DNA from: Streptomyces sp. DSM 15324
Lineage (GTDB): Bacteria; Actinomycetota; Actinomycetes; Streptomycetales; Streptomycetaceae
Direction of reading: 5' to 3'
Length of the DNA stretch: 64,000 bases
NCBI RefSeq assembly: GCF_001514285.1
Contig: NZ_KQ949031.1
Coordinates: 361,967-425,966, forward strand
Shown: positions 6,801 to 15,680 of the stretch, piece by piece
How positions within the stretch are numbered: the first letter of the stretch is position 1
How the letters are laid out: each line of letters begins with the position of its first letter
Translations under genes and position numbers: made by a program
The notes under the pieces: generated by a model
Databases searched by the model: none
What the model saw: the letters and a program-made list of their open reading frames with translations, nothing else
Told to the model about the DNA's origin: nothing

Positions 6801-8128
6801 CCACCGCGACCGCGGCAACCCCCTACCAGCACTACGTCTACGCCTACCCCCACAAGACGGCCTACCGCACGCTCACGGACCGGCCCGCGCTGCGGAGCCT
6901 GTGGGCGGCGGAGCCCAAGGACGCCCTCTCGCTCTACCTGCACATACCGTTCTGCGAGGTCCGCTGCGGCTTCTGCAACCTCTTCACCCGCATCGGCGCC
7001 CCCGACGGCCTCACCGGCGCCTACCTCGACGCCCTGGACCGCCAGGCCACCGCCGTCCGCGAGGCCCTCGGCGACACCGACGTCGTCCGCTTCGCCACGG
7101 CCGCGTTCGGCGGCGGCACCCCCACCTTCCTCACCGCCGCCGAGCTGGAGCGGCTCTGCGACATCGCCGAGCACCGGATGGGCGCCGACCTGCGCGCGGT
7201 CCCGCTGTCCGTGGAGGCCTCGCCCGCGACCGCCACCGCCGACCGGCTCGCCGTCCTCGCCGAGCGCGGCGCCACCCGGCTCAGCCTGGGCGTCCAGAGC
7301 TTCGTCGAGACCGAGGCCCGGGCCGCCGTGCGCCCGCAGCGCCGCGCCGACGTCGAGAGCGCCCTCGCCCGCATCCGCGACGCGGGCATCCCGGTCCTCA
7401 ACATCGACCTGATCTACGGCATCGACGGCCAGACCGAGCGGAGCTGGCTGCACTCCCTGGACGCCGCCCTCGCCTGGCGCCCCGAGGAGCTGTACCTCTA
7501 CCCGCTCTACGTCCGCCCCCTCACCGGCCTCGACCGGCGCGCCGCGACCGGCCACGACCCGGCCTGGGACGAGCAGCGGCTCACCCTGTACCGGACCGGC
7601 CGGGACCACCTCCTCGCGCACGGCTACACCCAGCAGTCCATGCGGATGTTCCGCCGCGCCGACGCCCCGCCCCAGGGCGCCGACGACTACGCCTGCCAGA
7701 CCGACGGCATGATCGGACTGGGCTGCGGAGCCCGCTCCTACACCGCAGCACTGCACTACTCCTTCGACTACGCGGTCGGCATGCACGAGATCCGCGGCAT
7801 CATCGACGACTACGTCACCACCACCGACTTCACGCACGCCGAGGTCGGCCACCCCATGACCCCCGACGAGTCCCGTCGCCGGCACCTGCTGCAGTCCCTC
7901 CTCCAGGCCGAGGGACTCGAAGTCGCCGACTACCGTGCCCGCTTCGGCGGCACCCCCACCGAGGACTTCGGCCCGGAACTCGCCGGATTCGCCGCCCGCG
8001 GCTGGCTGACGGAGGACTCGCGGCTCGTCCGGCTCACCGCCGAGGGCCTCGCCCACTCCGACGCCATCGGTCCCGCGCTGTTCTCCCCGGCCGTGCGTGC
8101 CGCCATGGCCGCCTACGAGCGGAAGTGA
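6797..8128 (+). CDS. STM4012 family radical SAM protein (HemW-like)
   Basis: 443 residues. The radical SAM cluster motif is C53-x3-C57-x2-C60 in PFCEVRCGFCNLF, preceded by LYLHIPFC, a start typical of the HemN/HemW group. Further family marks are AAFGGGTPTFLTAAEL, LSVEASPATA, RLSLGVQSFVETEARAAVRPQ and LNIDLIYGIDGQTERSW. The C-terminal part (GLGCGARSYTAALHYSFDYAVG and a winged-helix-like LLQSLLQAEGLEVADYRARFG) also follows HemW layout. HemW-type proteins bind haem or act in anaerobic porphyrin chemistry, but here the context is a dedicated cluster, so a different substrate is likely. It starts at an ATGA overlap with STM4013. Confidence 0.9.
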   Translation: MTTATAATPYQHYVYAYPHKTAYRTLTDRPALRSLWAAEPKDALSLYLHIPFCEVRCGFCNLFTRIGAPDGLTGAYLDALDRQATAVREALGDTDVVRFATAAFGGGTPTFLTAAELERLCDIAEHRMGADLRAVPLSVEASPATATADRLAVLAERGATRLSLGVQSFVETEARAAVRPQRRADVESALARIRDAGIPVLNIDLIYGIDGQTERSWLHSLDAALAWRPEELYLYPLYVRPLTGLDRRAATGHDPAWDEQRLTLYRTGRDHLLAHGYTQQSMRMFRRADAPPQGADDYACQTDGMIGLGCGARSYTAALHYSFDYAVGMHEIRGIIDDYVTTTDFTHAEVGHPMTPDESRRRHLLQSLLQAEGLEVADYRARFGGTPTEDFGPELAGFAARGWLTEDSRLVRLTAEGLAHSDAIGPALFSPAVRAAMAAYERK

Positions 8129-8137
8129 CCGGCCGCC

Positions 8138-9010
8138 GTGGACCTGACTCTCCTCTACCGGGGCCCGCTCGCCTCCTGCGACTACGACTGCCCCTACTGC
8201 CCGTTCGCCAAGCGCCGTGACTCCAGCGCCCAACTGCGGGCCGACCGCGCAGCGCTGGAGCGGTTCGCGGCCTGGGCCACGGACCGGACGGACGACCGGC
8301 TCTCCCTCCTCTTCACTCCCTGGGGCGAGGGCCTGGTCCGCTCCTGGTACCGGCGCACCCTGACCGAGCTGTCCCACCTGCCCCACATCCGCCGCGTCGC
8401 CATCCAGACCAACCTGAGCTGCCGCACCGACTGGCTCGCCGACGCCGACCCCGGGACGCTGGCCCTGTGGTGCACGTACCACCCGGGCCAGACCCCCTAC
8501 GACCGCTTCCTCGCCAAGTGCCGCGACCTCGCCGAGAGGGGCATCCGCTTCAGCGTCGGAGTCGTCGGCCTGCCCGGGCACCTCGCCGCGGCCCGCCGGC
8601 TCCGTGCCGACCTGCCCGAGCACGTCTACCTGTGGATCAACGCGGCCGAGGGCCACACCTACACCGACCCCGAGGCCGAGGAGTGGACCGCCCTCGATCC
8701 CCTCTTCCCGTACAGCCGCCACCCCCACGCCAGCGCCGGACTGCCCTGCCGCACCGGCGAGTCGGTGATCTCGGTCGACGGCGAGGGCACGGTCCGCCGC
8801 TGCCACTTCGTCCCCGCCGAACTCGGCAACCTCTACGACGGCACCTACCGCGCCGCCCTGCGCCCCCGCGCCTGCCCGCTCGCCGTCTGCGACTGCCACA
8901 TCGGCTACGTGCACCTGGAGACCCTGCCGCTGTACGACGTGTTCGCGGGCGGCGTCCTGGAACGCATCCCGGCGACCGAGCGGCTCGGCGCGGTCGTACT
9001 TCCGTCATGA
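8138..9010 (+). CDS. STM4011 family radical SAM protein
   Basis: 290 residues from GTG 8138. Cluster motif C14-x3-C18-x2-C21 (CDYDCPYCPF) within the first 25 residues. SLLFTPWGEGLVRSWY and VAIQTNLSC follow the (beta/alpha) barrel pattern, and SVGVVGLPGHLAAARRLRADL sits late in the barrel. The C-terminus has extra cysteines (GLPCRTGE, RRCHFVPAELGNL, ACPLAVCDCHIGY) in a SPASM/Twitch-like arrangement that could hold auxiliary Fe-S clusters; this is typical of peptide- or sugar-modifying radical SAM enzymes. Nine bases after STM4012 and 4-bp coupled to the next gene. Likely works with STM4012 on the same product. Confidence 0.88.
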   Translation: MDLTLLYRGPLASCDYDCPYCPFAKRRDSSAQLRADRAALERFAAWATDRTDDRLSLLFTPWGEGLVRSWYRRTLTELSHLPHIRRVAIQTNLSCRTDWLADADPGTLALWCTYHPGQTPYDRFLAKCRDLAERGIRFSVGVVGLPGHLAAARRLRADLPEHVYLWINAAEGHTYTDPEAEEWTALDPLFPYSRHPHASAGLPCRTGESVISVDGEGTVRRCHFVPAELGNLYDGTYRAALRPRACPLAVCDCHIGYVHLETLPLYDVFAGGVLERIPATERLGAVVLPS

Positions 9011-9894
9011 CGACCCCTCGGCATCCAGGTGTGCCGCCCGCCCGGCCCCTTCGGGTGCACACCCGGTGGTCGCGCCTGGAGTTCGACGGGCACACCGTCT
9101 CCCTGACGCGGCGTACCCGGCCCCTCCCCTGGGGCCGCACTGCGCGGATACCGCTGGAGCAGGTACTGATCCTGGAGATCCCGCACCGGCGCAAGAACCG
9201 GGACGCCATGCCGCGCGAGCTCTTCACGCTCGTCATCCACCTGGACGAAGGCGGCCGACCGCGCACGATACCCCTCACCGTGGGGAGGACGAGCCGCGCG
9301 CTGCGCCGCTGCCGTTGGTTCGCCAACTGCGTGAACGAGGCGCTCACCGAACAGGCGCGGCTCGTCCTGGCCACCCGCGACCCCTGCGCGCCGGAGCTCC
9401 CCGCCACCGGGGACGACCGGTACACCGCATATCTCCGGCGGGCGCTGGACGACTCCCCGACCGCGGCGCACAGCGACTGGGCGGCGACGACCTTTCCCCG
9501 CCCGGGGGACGTGCTGCTCCGGGAACTGCTCGCGGCCGGCCTGCTGGCCGAGTGGTGGCGGTCCCTGCGCACGCCGCCCACGCCGCTCGCATGGGCGCCG
9601 CGCGCCGATGTCCTGCTGCGCTGGAGCCGCACGGCGTACTACGACCACTTCCGGCCGAGCGCCCGGTGGGACCTGCACTTCGACCGGGCGGACTGGGGCC
9701 CGGTCCTGGGCGGAGTGCGGCACCGGCTGCTCAAGGCCGCGGTCCGGCACGCCTACGACCACCCCGACCGGCCGATCGAGGACCGGCCGTGGGTACTGCG
9801 CCGGCTGTGGAGAGCGGCGGGCTTCGACGAGTACCTCGTCGCACGGCACGCTCAGGGCCGGCTGGCGTTGAGCGAGTACGGAGGACGCCCGTGA
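9007..9894 (+). CDS. Hypothetical protein, sixth gene of the STM4015-4011 operon
   Basis: 295 residues, not recognised. ATG 9007 overlaps the STM4011 stop in an ATGA, so translation is coupled. Residues about 15-100 have a PH-like beta pattern (RWSRLEFDGHTVSLTRR, IPLEQVLILEI, LFTLVIHLDEGGRPRTIPLTV); the remainder is helical and Trp/Arg-rich (RWFANCVNEALTEQARLVLATRD, LLAEWWRSLR, RYTAYLRRALDDSP). No membrane segments or catalytic signature seen. It might be a substrate-binding or accessory subunit of the cluster, or a downstream hitchhiker. Followed by a strong hairpin at 9910-9946. Confidence 0.75.
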   Translation: MTTPRHPGVPPARPLRVHTRWSRLEFDGHTVSLTRRTRPLPWGRTARIPLEQVLILEIPHRRKNRDAMPRELFTLVIHLDEGGRPRTIPLTVGRTSRALRRCRWFANCVNEALTEQARLVLATRDPCAPELPATGDDRYTAYLRRALDDSPTAAHSDWAATTFPRPGDVLLRELLAAGLLAEWWRSLRTPPTPLAWAPRADVLLRWSRTAYYDHFRPSARWDLHFDRADWGPVLGGVRHRLLKAAVRHAYDHPDRPIEDRPWVLRRLWRAAGFDEYLVARHAQGRLALSEYGGRP

Positions 9895-9909
9895 GTGTCC
9901 CGACGCGGA

Positions 9910-9946
9910 CCGCCCGCCGACGCGCAGGGGGCGCGTGGGCGGGCGG
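9910..9946. terminator. Hairpin between convergent operons
   Basis: Sixteen-base arms 9910-9925 and 9931-9946 pair with one mismatch around a 5-base loop (AGGGG). It sits between the end of the STM4011-type operon and the end of the GH30 gene, as expected for a bidirectional actinobacterial terminator without a U-tract. Confidence 0.65.
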
Positions 9947-9976
9947 CTTCCGGGCGAGCTGGTCCGGAGCGTGGTG

Positions 9977-11998
9977 TTACGGCGTCACGTCCGTGACCCT
10001 CCAGCGCTGGTTGGAGCCGGAGTTGGGCTGCCAGGTGGTCACGGCGGCCCCCTCGTTGGTGGCCTGACCGCCGACCTCGAGGACACGGGAGGTGGCCACG
10101 TTGATCAGCGTCCACGTCCCGTCACCGGTGGTCGACATGATCCACTCAGTCGCCGGATCGCGCTCACCGGTGTCCGGCTCGACGACCGGCACGTTGTTGC
10201 GCACGGCGAGCCGCTTGCCCTCGGCCGGGTTGGCGAAGACGTACCGCTGGCGGTTGCCGGCCTTGCCGTAGCGCGCGTCGAGCTGCCACTTCTGCGCGAC
10301 CGTGCCGTTGGCCGCGCCGATGACCAGCTTGGTGCCGCCCGCGCCGACGGTGATCGCCTTGCCGCTCTGCACACCGGTCAGCGTGTAGGAGTGGCCCTGG
10401 CTGAAGAGCGCCGCGTTCTTCGCGACACCCGAGACGCCCTTGACCGAGAAGGAGGTCACGGACTGGGCGGGCACGGTGTAGGTGGCGTGGCCGCCGACGA
10501 CCTTCACCGGGGCCTGCCGCACGAGCTTGCCGTCGGCGCTGGTCACGGTCGGGGTGACGGTCGCGTTGCTCCTGACCTTGCGGAACTTCGACAGGTCGAT
10601 GGTGACCGTGCGGGCCGCGGTGGTGCTGTTGACGTGGACCAGCGAGACGCCCTTGCCGTCCTTCGTCACCGCCGCGGCGCTGGAGGTGTCGTCCACCTTG
10701 ATCAGCCTGTCGCCGGGCTTGATGAAGTGCGTGAAGTTACGGGCCGTGTCGAACTTGGTGTTCGTGTAGATCGGGCACGACTGGAGCGTGTCCTTGCCGG
10801 TGCAGCTGAACGGGAGCTGGATGGAGCCCCAGTTGCCGCCCTTGGCGGACTCGCCGCCCGGCTTCATGTTGTCGTAGTCCTCGACCGGCTGCCAGAACAC
10901 CCAGGCCTTGGGCTCCAGTTCACGCAGGTCGTTGACGATCTGCTGGGCGAGGCCGAGACCCGGCCGCATGTCGGTGAAGCTCTGCCCGTCGCCCCAGTCG
11001 CCCTCGACCTCGCTCATCCACAGCGGCTTGTCGGCGGCCTTGGCGAGATCGCGCACGGCGGTGCGCTGCCCGGTGCCGTAGGTGTGGACGTTCATCTGCC
11101 CGACGGCGTCCTTGGACGCCTGCGAGTAGGAGTTCCAGTTCGTCGCGAAGATGCTCGGGTTGGTCTCGTCCATCGCCGAGATGTCGGCCCCGACCCTGGC
11201 CTTCTTCAGCGCGGCCGGGAGCGCGGCGAGCACCTTCTGCTGGAGCTCGGGTCCGATGTGGGCGCCCTCCTGCCGGCCGCCGACGGGCTGGCCGTCGGCG
11301 CCCAGACGGGTGCTCCAGTAGCCGGTGTTGGGCTCGTTGAACGGGTCGATCGTGTCGACCTTGATGCCCTCGGACCTCTCCAGGAGCTTGGTCGCCCCGG
11401 CGAGGTAGGCGGCGAAGTCACCGACCGAGTCGGCCTTGAGCTGGTCGGTGTTGGCGTTGAACCCGCCGGAGACATAGCCGCTGACGGTCATGAACCACGG
11501 CGGGGAGTTGCTGAAGGTCTCCCAGTGGTCGATGTCGTTCTTGATGCGGTCCACCCACCAGCGCTGGGTGGCGTCGGCGTCCTTGTTCCAGTCCGCCTTG
11601 TCGTCCGCGCTCCACCAGTCGGTGTCCGTCCGGGTGGTGCCCGCGGGCGCCTTCCACCAGCCCTCGACCGCGCCGCCCGCGCGCAGGTAGTCCTTGACGT
11701 CCGGCGCGTTGCCGCCGCCGATGTTGTAGCGGGCGATGTTCAGCGCGAGCCCGTCGTCGCCGAAGAGCAGCTTCGCGAGCTTCTCGCGGATCGCGGGCGG
11801 GTAGGCGCCGGTCGCGTTGGCGAACCAGACCAGGCTGGTGCCCCAGCCCTCGAACTTGTCCTGCTTGTACGACGGATCCGGCGTCACGGTGACGGCGGCG
11901 TCCGCCTGCGCCTGAGCGGGGACGCTCAGCAGGGCGGCCCCGGTGGCCAGGGCGGTCAGCGCTGCGGCCCCGAGGGACCGTCTGGTACGGCGTGCCAT
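9977..11998 (-). CDS. Secreted GH30 family endo-beta-1,6-galactanase-like enzyme with ricin-type module
   Basis: 673 residues. Signal peptide: MARRTRRSLGAAALTALATG then AQAQADA cleavage region. The catalytic barrel begins at KQDKFEGWGTSLVWFAN; acid/base E222 in DPFNEPNTGYW and nucleophile candidate E330 in LWMSEVEGDW, as in GH30. A beta-sandwich follows (VHVNSTTAARTVTIDLSKF). The last ~130 residues are a ricin-B/CBM13-like module with repeated Q-x-W (QKWQL, QRWRV). Closest family sense: endo-beta-1,6-galactanase acting on arabinogalactan side chains. ATG 11998 follows GGGAG; a TTG at 12010 is also open. Last gene of the sugar operon. Confidence 0.85.
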   Translation of the reverse strand: MARRTRRSLGAAALTALATGAALLSVPAQAQADAAVTVTPDPSYKQDKFEGWGTSLVWFANATGAYPPAIREKLAKLLFGDDGLALNIARYNIGGGNAPDVKDYLRAGGAVEGWWKAPAGTTRTDTDWWSADDKADWNKDADATQRWWVDRIKNDIDHWETFSNSPPWFMTVSGYVSGGFNANTDQLKADSVGDFAAYLAGATKLLERSEGIKVDTIDPFNEPNTGYWSTRLGADGQPVGGRQEGAHIGPELQQKVLAALPAALKKARVGADISAMDETNPSIFATNWNSYSQASKDAVGQMNVHTYGTGQRTAVRDLAKAADKPLWMSEVEGDWGDGQSFTDMRPGLGLAQQIVNDLRELEPKAWVFWQPVEDYDNMKPGGESAKGGNWGSIQLPFSCTGKDTLQSCPIYTNTKFDTARNFTHFIKPGDRLIKVDDTSSAAAVTKDGKGVSLVHVNSTTAARTVTIDLSKFRKVRSNATVTPTVTSADGKLVRQAPVKVVGGHATYTVPAQSVTSFSVKGVSGVAKNAALFSQGHSYTLTGVQSGKAITVGAGGTKLVIGAANGTVAQKWQLDARYGKAGNRQRYVFANPAEGKRLAVRNNVPVVEPDTGERDPATEWIMSTTGDGTWTLINVATSRVLEVGGQATNEGAAVTTWQPNSGSNQRWRVTDVTP

Positions 11999-12066
11999 CA
12001 ATGCTCCCAACTGCGGTGCGGTCGCTGTGGTGGGCCCCTCCCGCCGCGCGGGCAGGAGGGGATGGC

Positions 12067-12094
12067 CCCCGGCACGGGTCAGGCCGTGCCGGGG
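12067..12094 (-). terminator. Intercistronic hairpin between GH42 and GH30 genes
   Basis: Perfect 11-base arms CCCCGGCACGG (12067-12077) and CCGTGCCGGGG (12084-12094) with a 6-base loop. It lies between the beta-galactosidase stop and the GH30 start, both leftward, so it may lower GH30 transcription or stabilise the upstream mRNA. Confidence 0.6.
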
Positions 12095-12118
12095 AGTCGT
12101 GGGGTGCTGCCTGGGGTG

Positions 12119-14164
12119 CTACAGGGCCTGGCGCAGTACGGCGACCGCGCGCGGCCCGAGGACGAGCGCGCCGTCCGTGCGGTCGTCGCCGACCAGCACG
12201 TCCCCCTCCAGGCCGGTCACCGGCACCGTGTCGTCGGTGCGGTTGACCAGGAAGAGGAAGCGTTCCGTCGTGCCGCGGCGGACGGTCAGCTCGACCCGGC
12301 CCCGCGCGTCCTCGGGGAGTTCGCTGCGCACCCCGGCCGGCTCCAGCAGCCGCGGCAGCAGCGAGCGCAGCCCGTCGACGCCGAGCCGGGTGGAGACGTA
12401 CGCGGCGGAACCGCTGCCCGTGGCGCGCCGGGTGATCGCGGGCCGCCCGGCGTGCACCCCGGTGCGGTAGCGCGCGAGGACCTCGGTGCCGGCCTCGTCG
12501 GTGACGGTGATCCGGTCGGTCCACAGGGTGCCGGGACCGGCGCCGTCCAGCTCGACGTCCTCCCCGGCGAGCAGCGGGCCGAACTCCTCGATGCGGATGC
12601 CGAGCAGCTCGCGCAGGGCGCCCGGGTAGCCGCCGAGCCAGACGTGGTCGTTCTCGTCGACGACACCGGAGAAGTAGGTGGTGATCAGATGGCCGCCCTG
12701 TTCGGCGTACCGCGTCAGCTCCTTGGCGAGCCCGGCGGGCACGACGTGCAGCACCGGCGCGATGAGCACCTGGTGCCGGGCGAGGTCGGCGCGGGTGGTG
12801 ACCAGGTCGGCGCGCACACCCAGGGCGAGGAGCGCCGAGTACCAGTCGAGCGCCTCCTGCCGGTAGTCGAGCAGCGAGGTGGGGTGCGAGTCCTGCTCGC
12901 TCGCCCACCACGAGTCCCAGTCGTAGAGGATGCCGACGGCCGCGGTCTCCCGCTCCGCGCCGGCCACGGGGGCCAGCGTGCGCAGGGTGGCGCCGAGTGC
13001 GGCCACCGCGCGGAAGACGTCGCTGTCGGCGCCGGCGTGCGGGACCATCGCCGAGTGGTACTTCTCGGCGCCGGCCGCGGACTGGCGCCACTGGAAGTAG
13101 CACACCGCGTCCGCGCCGTGCGCCACGTGCAGCAGCGCGTCACGGGCCAGCTCGCCGGGCCGCTTCGCCACGTTCACGGCCTGCCAGTTGACCGCGCTGG
13201 TGGAGTGCTCCATCAGGAACCAGGGCCGCCCGGCGGCGATACCGCTGGTCAGGTTGGCGGAGAAGGACAGCTCGTCGCGGTCCTGCGGGCCGGGGTGGAC
13301 GTAGTGGTCGTTCGAGACGAAGTCGATCTCGTCGGCCCACTCCGGGTAGTTCATGCCCTTGGTGTTGCCCATCACCATGAAGTTGGTGGTGACGGGGATG
13401 TCCGGCGTGATCTCCTTCAGGATCTCCCGCTCGGCCACGAGGTGGTCCTTCAGGGCGTCGGAGGAGAAGCGCTTGAAGTCGAGCTGCTGGGTCGGGTTCG
13501 GGTGCGAGGCGGCCAGCCGGGGCGTCAGGATCTGCTCCCAGTCGGTGTAGCGCTGCGACCAGAAGGCGGTGCCCCAGGCGTGGTTGAGGGCGTCGAGCGT
13601 GCCGTAGCGGGCGCGCAGCCAGACGCGGAAGGCGCGGGCCGCGTCGTCGGAGTGGTCGTAGACGTTGTGGCAGCCCAGCTCGTTGGAGACGTGCCAGGCG
13701 ACCAGCGCCGGGTGGTCCTTGTAGCGGTCGGCGATCGTGCGGACCAGGCGCAGGGCGTGCTCGCGGAAGACGGGCGACGTGGGGCGCCAGTGCTGGCGGG
13801 CACCGGGCCAGAGCGTCTCGCCGTTCGCCGTCACCGGGAGGATCTCCGGGTGGGCGGTGGTCAGCCACGGGGGCGGGGAGGCGGTCGCGGTCGCCAGGTC
13901 GACGCCGATGCCGCCCGCGTGCAGCAGGTCCATGACCTCGTCGAGCCAGCCGAAGTCCCAGGTGTCCGGGCCCGGCTGGATCCTCGCCCAGGAGAAGATC
14001 CCCACGGAGACGACGGTCACGCCGGCCTCCTGCATCAGCCGGACGTCCTCCTCCCACACGTCCCGGGGCCACTGCTCGGGGTTGTAGTCGGCGCCGTAGG
14101 CCAGACGCGGGGCGGGTTCACCGTCCGCCCCGCGCAGCATGCGGGACTGGAGGGTGGAGATCAT
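12119..14164 (-). CDS. GH42 beta-galactosidase
   Basis: 681 residues, no signal peptide, hence cytoplasmic. The GH42 start RLAYGADYNPEQWP is classic. Acid/base E162 lies in WHVSNELGCHN and nucleophile E319 in PWFLMEHSTSAVNWQ, both at the usual GH42 places. The middle trimerisation domain and C-terminal beta domain are present (length is normal for the family). It removes terminal beta-galactosyl residues from oligosaccharides taken up by the adjacent ABC importer. Fourth gene of the LacI-controlled operon, 84 bp after the binding protein. Confidence 0.92.
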   Translation of the reverse strand: MISTLQSRMLRGADGEPAPRLAYGADYNPEQWPRDVWEEDVRLMQEAGVTVVSVGIFSWARIQPGPDTWDFGWLDEVMDLLHAGGIGVDLATATASPPPWLTTAHPEILPVTANGETLWPGARQHWRPTSPVFREHALRLVRTIADRYKDHPALVAWHVSNELGCHNVYDHSDDAARAFRVWLRARYGTLDALNHAWGTAFWSQRYTDWEQILTPRLAASHPNPTQQLDFKRFSSDALKDHLVAEREILKEITPDIPVTTNFMVMGNTKGMNYPEWADEIDFVSNDHYVHPGPQDRDELSFSANLTSGIAAGRPWFLMEHSTSAVNWQAVNVAKRPGELARDALLHVAHGADAVCYFQWRQSAAGAEKYHSAMVPHAGADSDVFRAVAALGATLRTLAPVAGAERETAAVGILYDWDSWWASEQDSHPTSLLDYRQEALDWYSALLALGVRADLVTTRADLARHQVLIAPVLHVVPAGLAKELTRYAEQGGHLITTYFSGVVDENDHVWLGGYPGALRELLGIRIEEFGPLLAGEDVELDGAGPGTLWTDRITVTDEAGTEVLARYRTGVHAGRPAITRRATGSGSAAYVSTRLGVDGLRSLLPRLLEPAGVRSELPEDARGRVELTVRRGTTERFLFLVNRTDDTVPVTGLEGDVLVGDDRTDGALVLGPRAVAVLRQAL

Positions 14165-14192
14165 GGCGGTCCTTCCGAAGGGTGGTGCACGG

Positions 14193-14222
14193 GGGCGGCG
14201 CGGCCCGGGAGCCGCGCCGCCC
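14193..14222 (-). terminator. Intercistronic hairpin after the binding-protein gene
   Basis: Perfect 12-base arms GGGCGGCGCGGC (14193-14204) and GCCGCGCCGCCC (14211-14222), loop CCGGGA. Located between the binding-protein stop and the beta-galactosidase start. Such hairpins often allow higher levels of the transporter binding protein than of downstream enzymes. Confidence 0.6.
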
Positions 14223-14248
14223 GGCGTTGACGTACTGCTGCCCGAGAA

Positions 14249-15586
14249 CTACTTCTCGATGGTGAAGCCCTGCTCCTGGCCGTACTTGACCGAGGCCTCC
14301 TGCCAGGCCTTCAGGCCGTCGGCCAGCGTGGTGGAGGAGACGTAGGCCTTGCCGACCGTGTCGTTGAAGATCGAGTTGGCGTACGGCTGGAAGGGCAGGT
14401 ACGACCAGTCGTCGGCGACGTTCGCGGCGGACTCGGCGAAGATCTCGTTGGCCTTCTGGCCACCGAAGTACGGGAACTCCTTGTTCTTGAACGCGGTGGA
14501 CTGCAGCTCCGCGACGGTCGCCGGGAAGGCGCCCTGGCTCACCCGGGTGGCCACACCGGCACCGGCGTTCGCGTACTCGACGAAGGCGTAGGCGAGTTCC
14601 TTGTTCTTGCCCAGCGCGGGCAGCGCCAGGGAGGAGCCGCCGTTCTCGGCGCTCGCCTTGTCGCCCTTGGTCCAGGCCGGCATGGCGGCGGCGCGCCAGT
14701 CGCCCTTGGCGTTCGGGACACCGGTCTCGAAGTTGGCGGGCATCCAGGCGCCGGTGGCCAGGGTGGCGATGGTGCCGTCGCCGAGGCCCTTGTACCAGTC
14801 GTCGGTCCAGCCGGTGACCGGGGCGAGCAGCTTCTCGCTGACCAGCTTCTGCCAGACGGTCTCGAACTTCTTGGCGCCGGCGTCGTCGAAGTTGATGGCG
14901 ACCTTGGTGCCGTCGACCTTGTAGGGGCGCGAACCGGCCTGCCACAGCATGGAGGTGGTGAAGCCCGCGTCGCCGGTGTCGTTGGCGATGTACGCCTTCG
15001 GGTCGGCCTTGTGCAGCTTGCGGGCCGCGTCCAGGTACTCGTCCCAGGTGGTCGGGACGGCGATCTTGTACTTGTCGAAGACCTTCTTGTTGTAGAACAG
15101 CGCCATCGGACCGGAGTCCATCGGCAGGCCGTAGACCTTGTCCCCGTCGCTGACGGCGTTCCACGGGCCGGGCGTGTACTTGGCGGCGAGCTTGCCGGCG
15201 CCGTAGGGGGCCAGGTCGGTCAGGCCCTTGGTGAGGGAGTACTGGCCGAGCGCGAAGTACTCGACCTGCGCGACGTCCGGGACGCCCTTGCCGGCGGAGA
15301 TGGCGTTCGACAGCGCGGTGTAGTGCTTGTCGCCGGACCGCTCGCTGACCAGGTTGATCTTGACCTTGGGGTACTTCTTCTCGAAGTCGGCGGCGACCGA
15401 CTTCAGGGTGGGCTCCCAGGCCCAGACGGTGACCGAGCCACCCTTCTTCAGGGCGGACTGGATGTCACCGGCGGAGACGGCCTTGGTGTCGGAGCTGTCG
15501 TCCGAGCTGCCGCAGGCGGTGGCGCCGAGGGCGAGGGTGGAGAGGAGGGCGAGGCCGCGCAGGACGCGGCTCGTTGATCTGCGCAT
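14249..15586 (-). CDS. ABC sugar transporter substrate-binding lipoprotein
   Basis: 445 residues. Lipoprotein signal: MRRSTSRVLRGLALLSTLALG then the lipobox ATAC with Cys as the anchored residue, followed by a Ser/Asp linker. The mature part fits the type-1 extracellular sugar-binding family (MalE-like): VTVWAWEPTLKSVAADFEKKYP, VPDVAQVEYFALGQ, GLPMDSGPMALFYNKKVFDKY, VPTTWDEYLDAARKL. It captures sugar outside the membrane for the two permeases encoded just upstream. ATG 15586 has GGAAG before it; an upstream ATG at 15652 is His-rich and lacks signal-peptide features. No ATPase gene is present; a shared MsiK-type ATPase elsewhere is expected in Streptomyces. Confidence 0.92.
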   Translation of the reverse strand: MRRSTSRVLRGLALLSTLALGATACGSSDDSSDTKAVSAGDIQSALKKGGSVTVWAWEPTLKSVAADFEKKYPKVKINLVSERSGDKHYTALSNAISAGKGVPDVAQVEYFALGQYSLTKGLTDLAPYGAGKLAAKYTPGPWNAVSDGDKVYGLPMDSGPMALFYNKKVFDKYKIAVPTTWDEYLDAARKLHKADPKAYIANDTGDAGFTTSMLWQAGSRPYKVDGTKVAINFDDAGAKKFETVWQKLVSEKLLAPVTGWTDDWYKGLGDGTIATLATGAWMPANFETGVPNAKGDWRAAAMPAWTKGDKASAENGGSSLALPALGKNKELAYAFVEYANAGAGVATRVSQGAFPATVAELQSTAFKNKEFPYFGGQKANEIFAESAANVADDWSYLPFQPYANSIFNDTVGKAYVSSTTLADGLKAWQEASVKYGQEQGFTIEK

Positions 15587-15680
15587 GAGGGTGCTTCCAC
15601 TTCTTCGTGGGTGGGACAGGTGAGGGTGGGGGTGGTGCCGGTCTCGGCTCACATGTGGGGCTTGGGGGACGCGGCCCGTG

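Noticed and set aside
9935..14230. A 1,431-codon open frame on the plus strand opposite the GH30 and GH42 genes
   Set aside because: It is the antisense shadow of two strongly supported glycoside hydrolase genes, with Val/Gly/Arg-rich composition and no domain.
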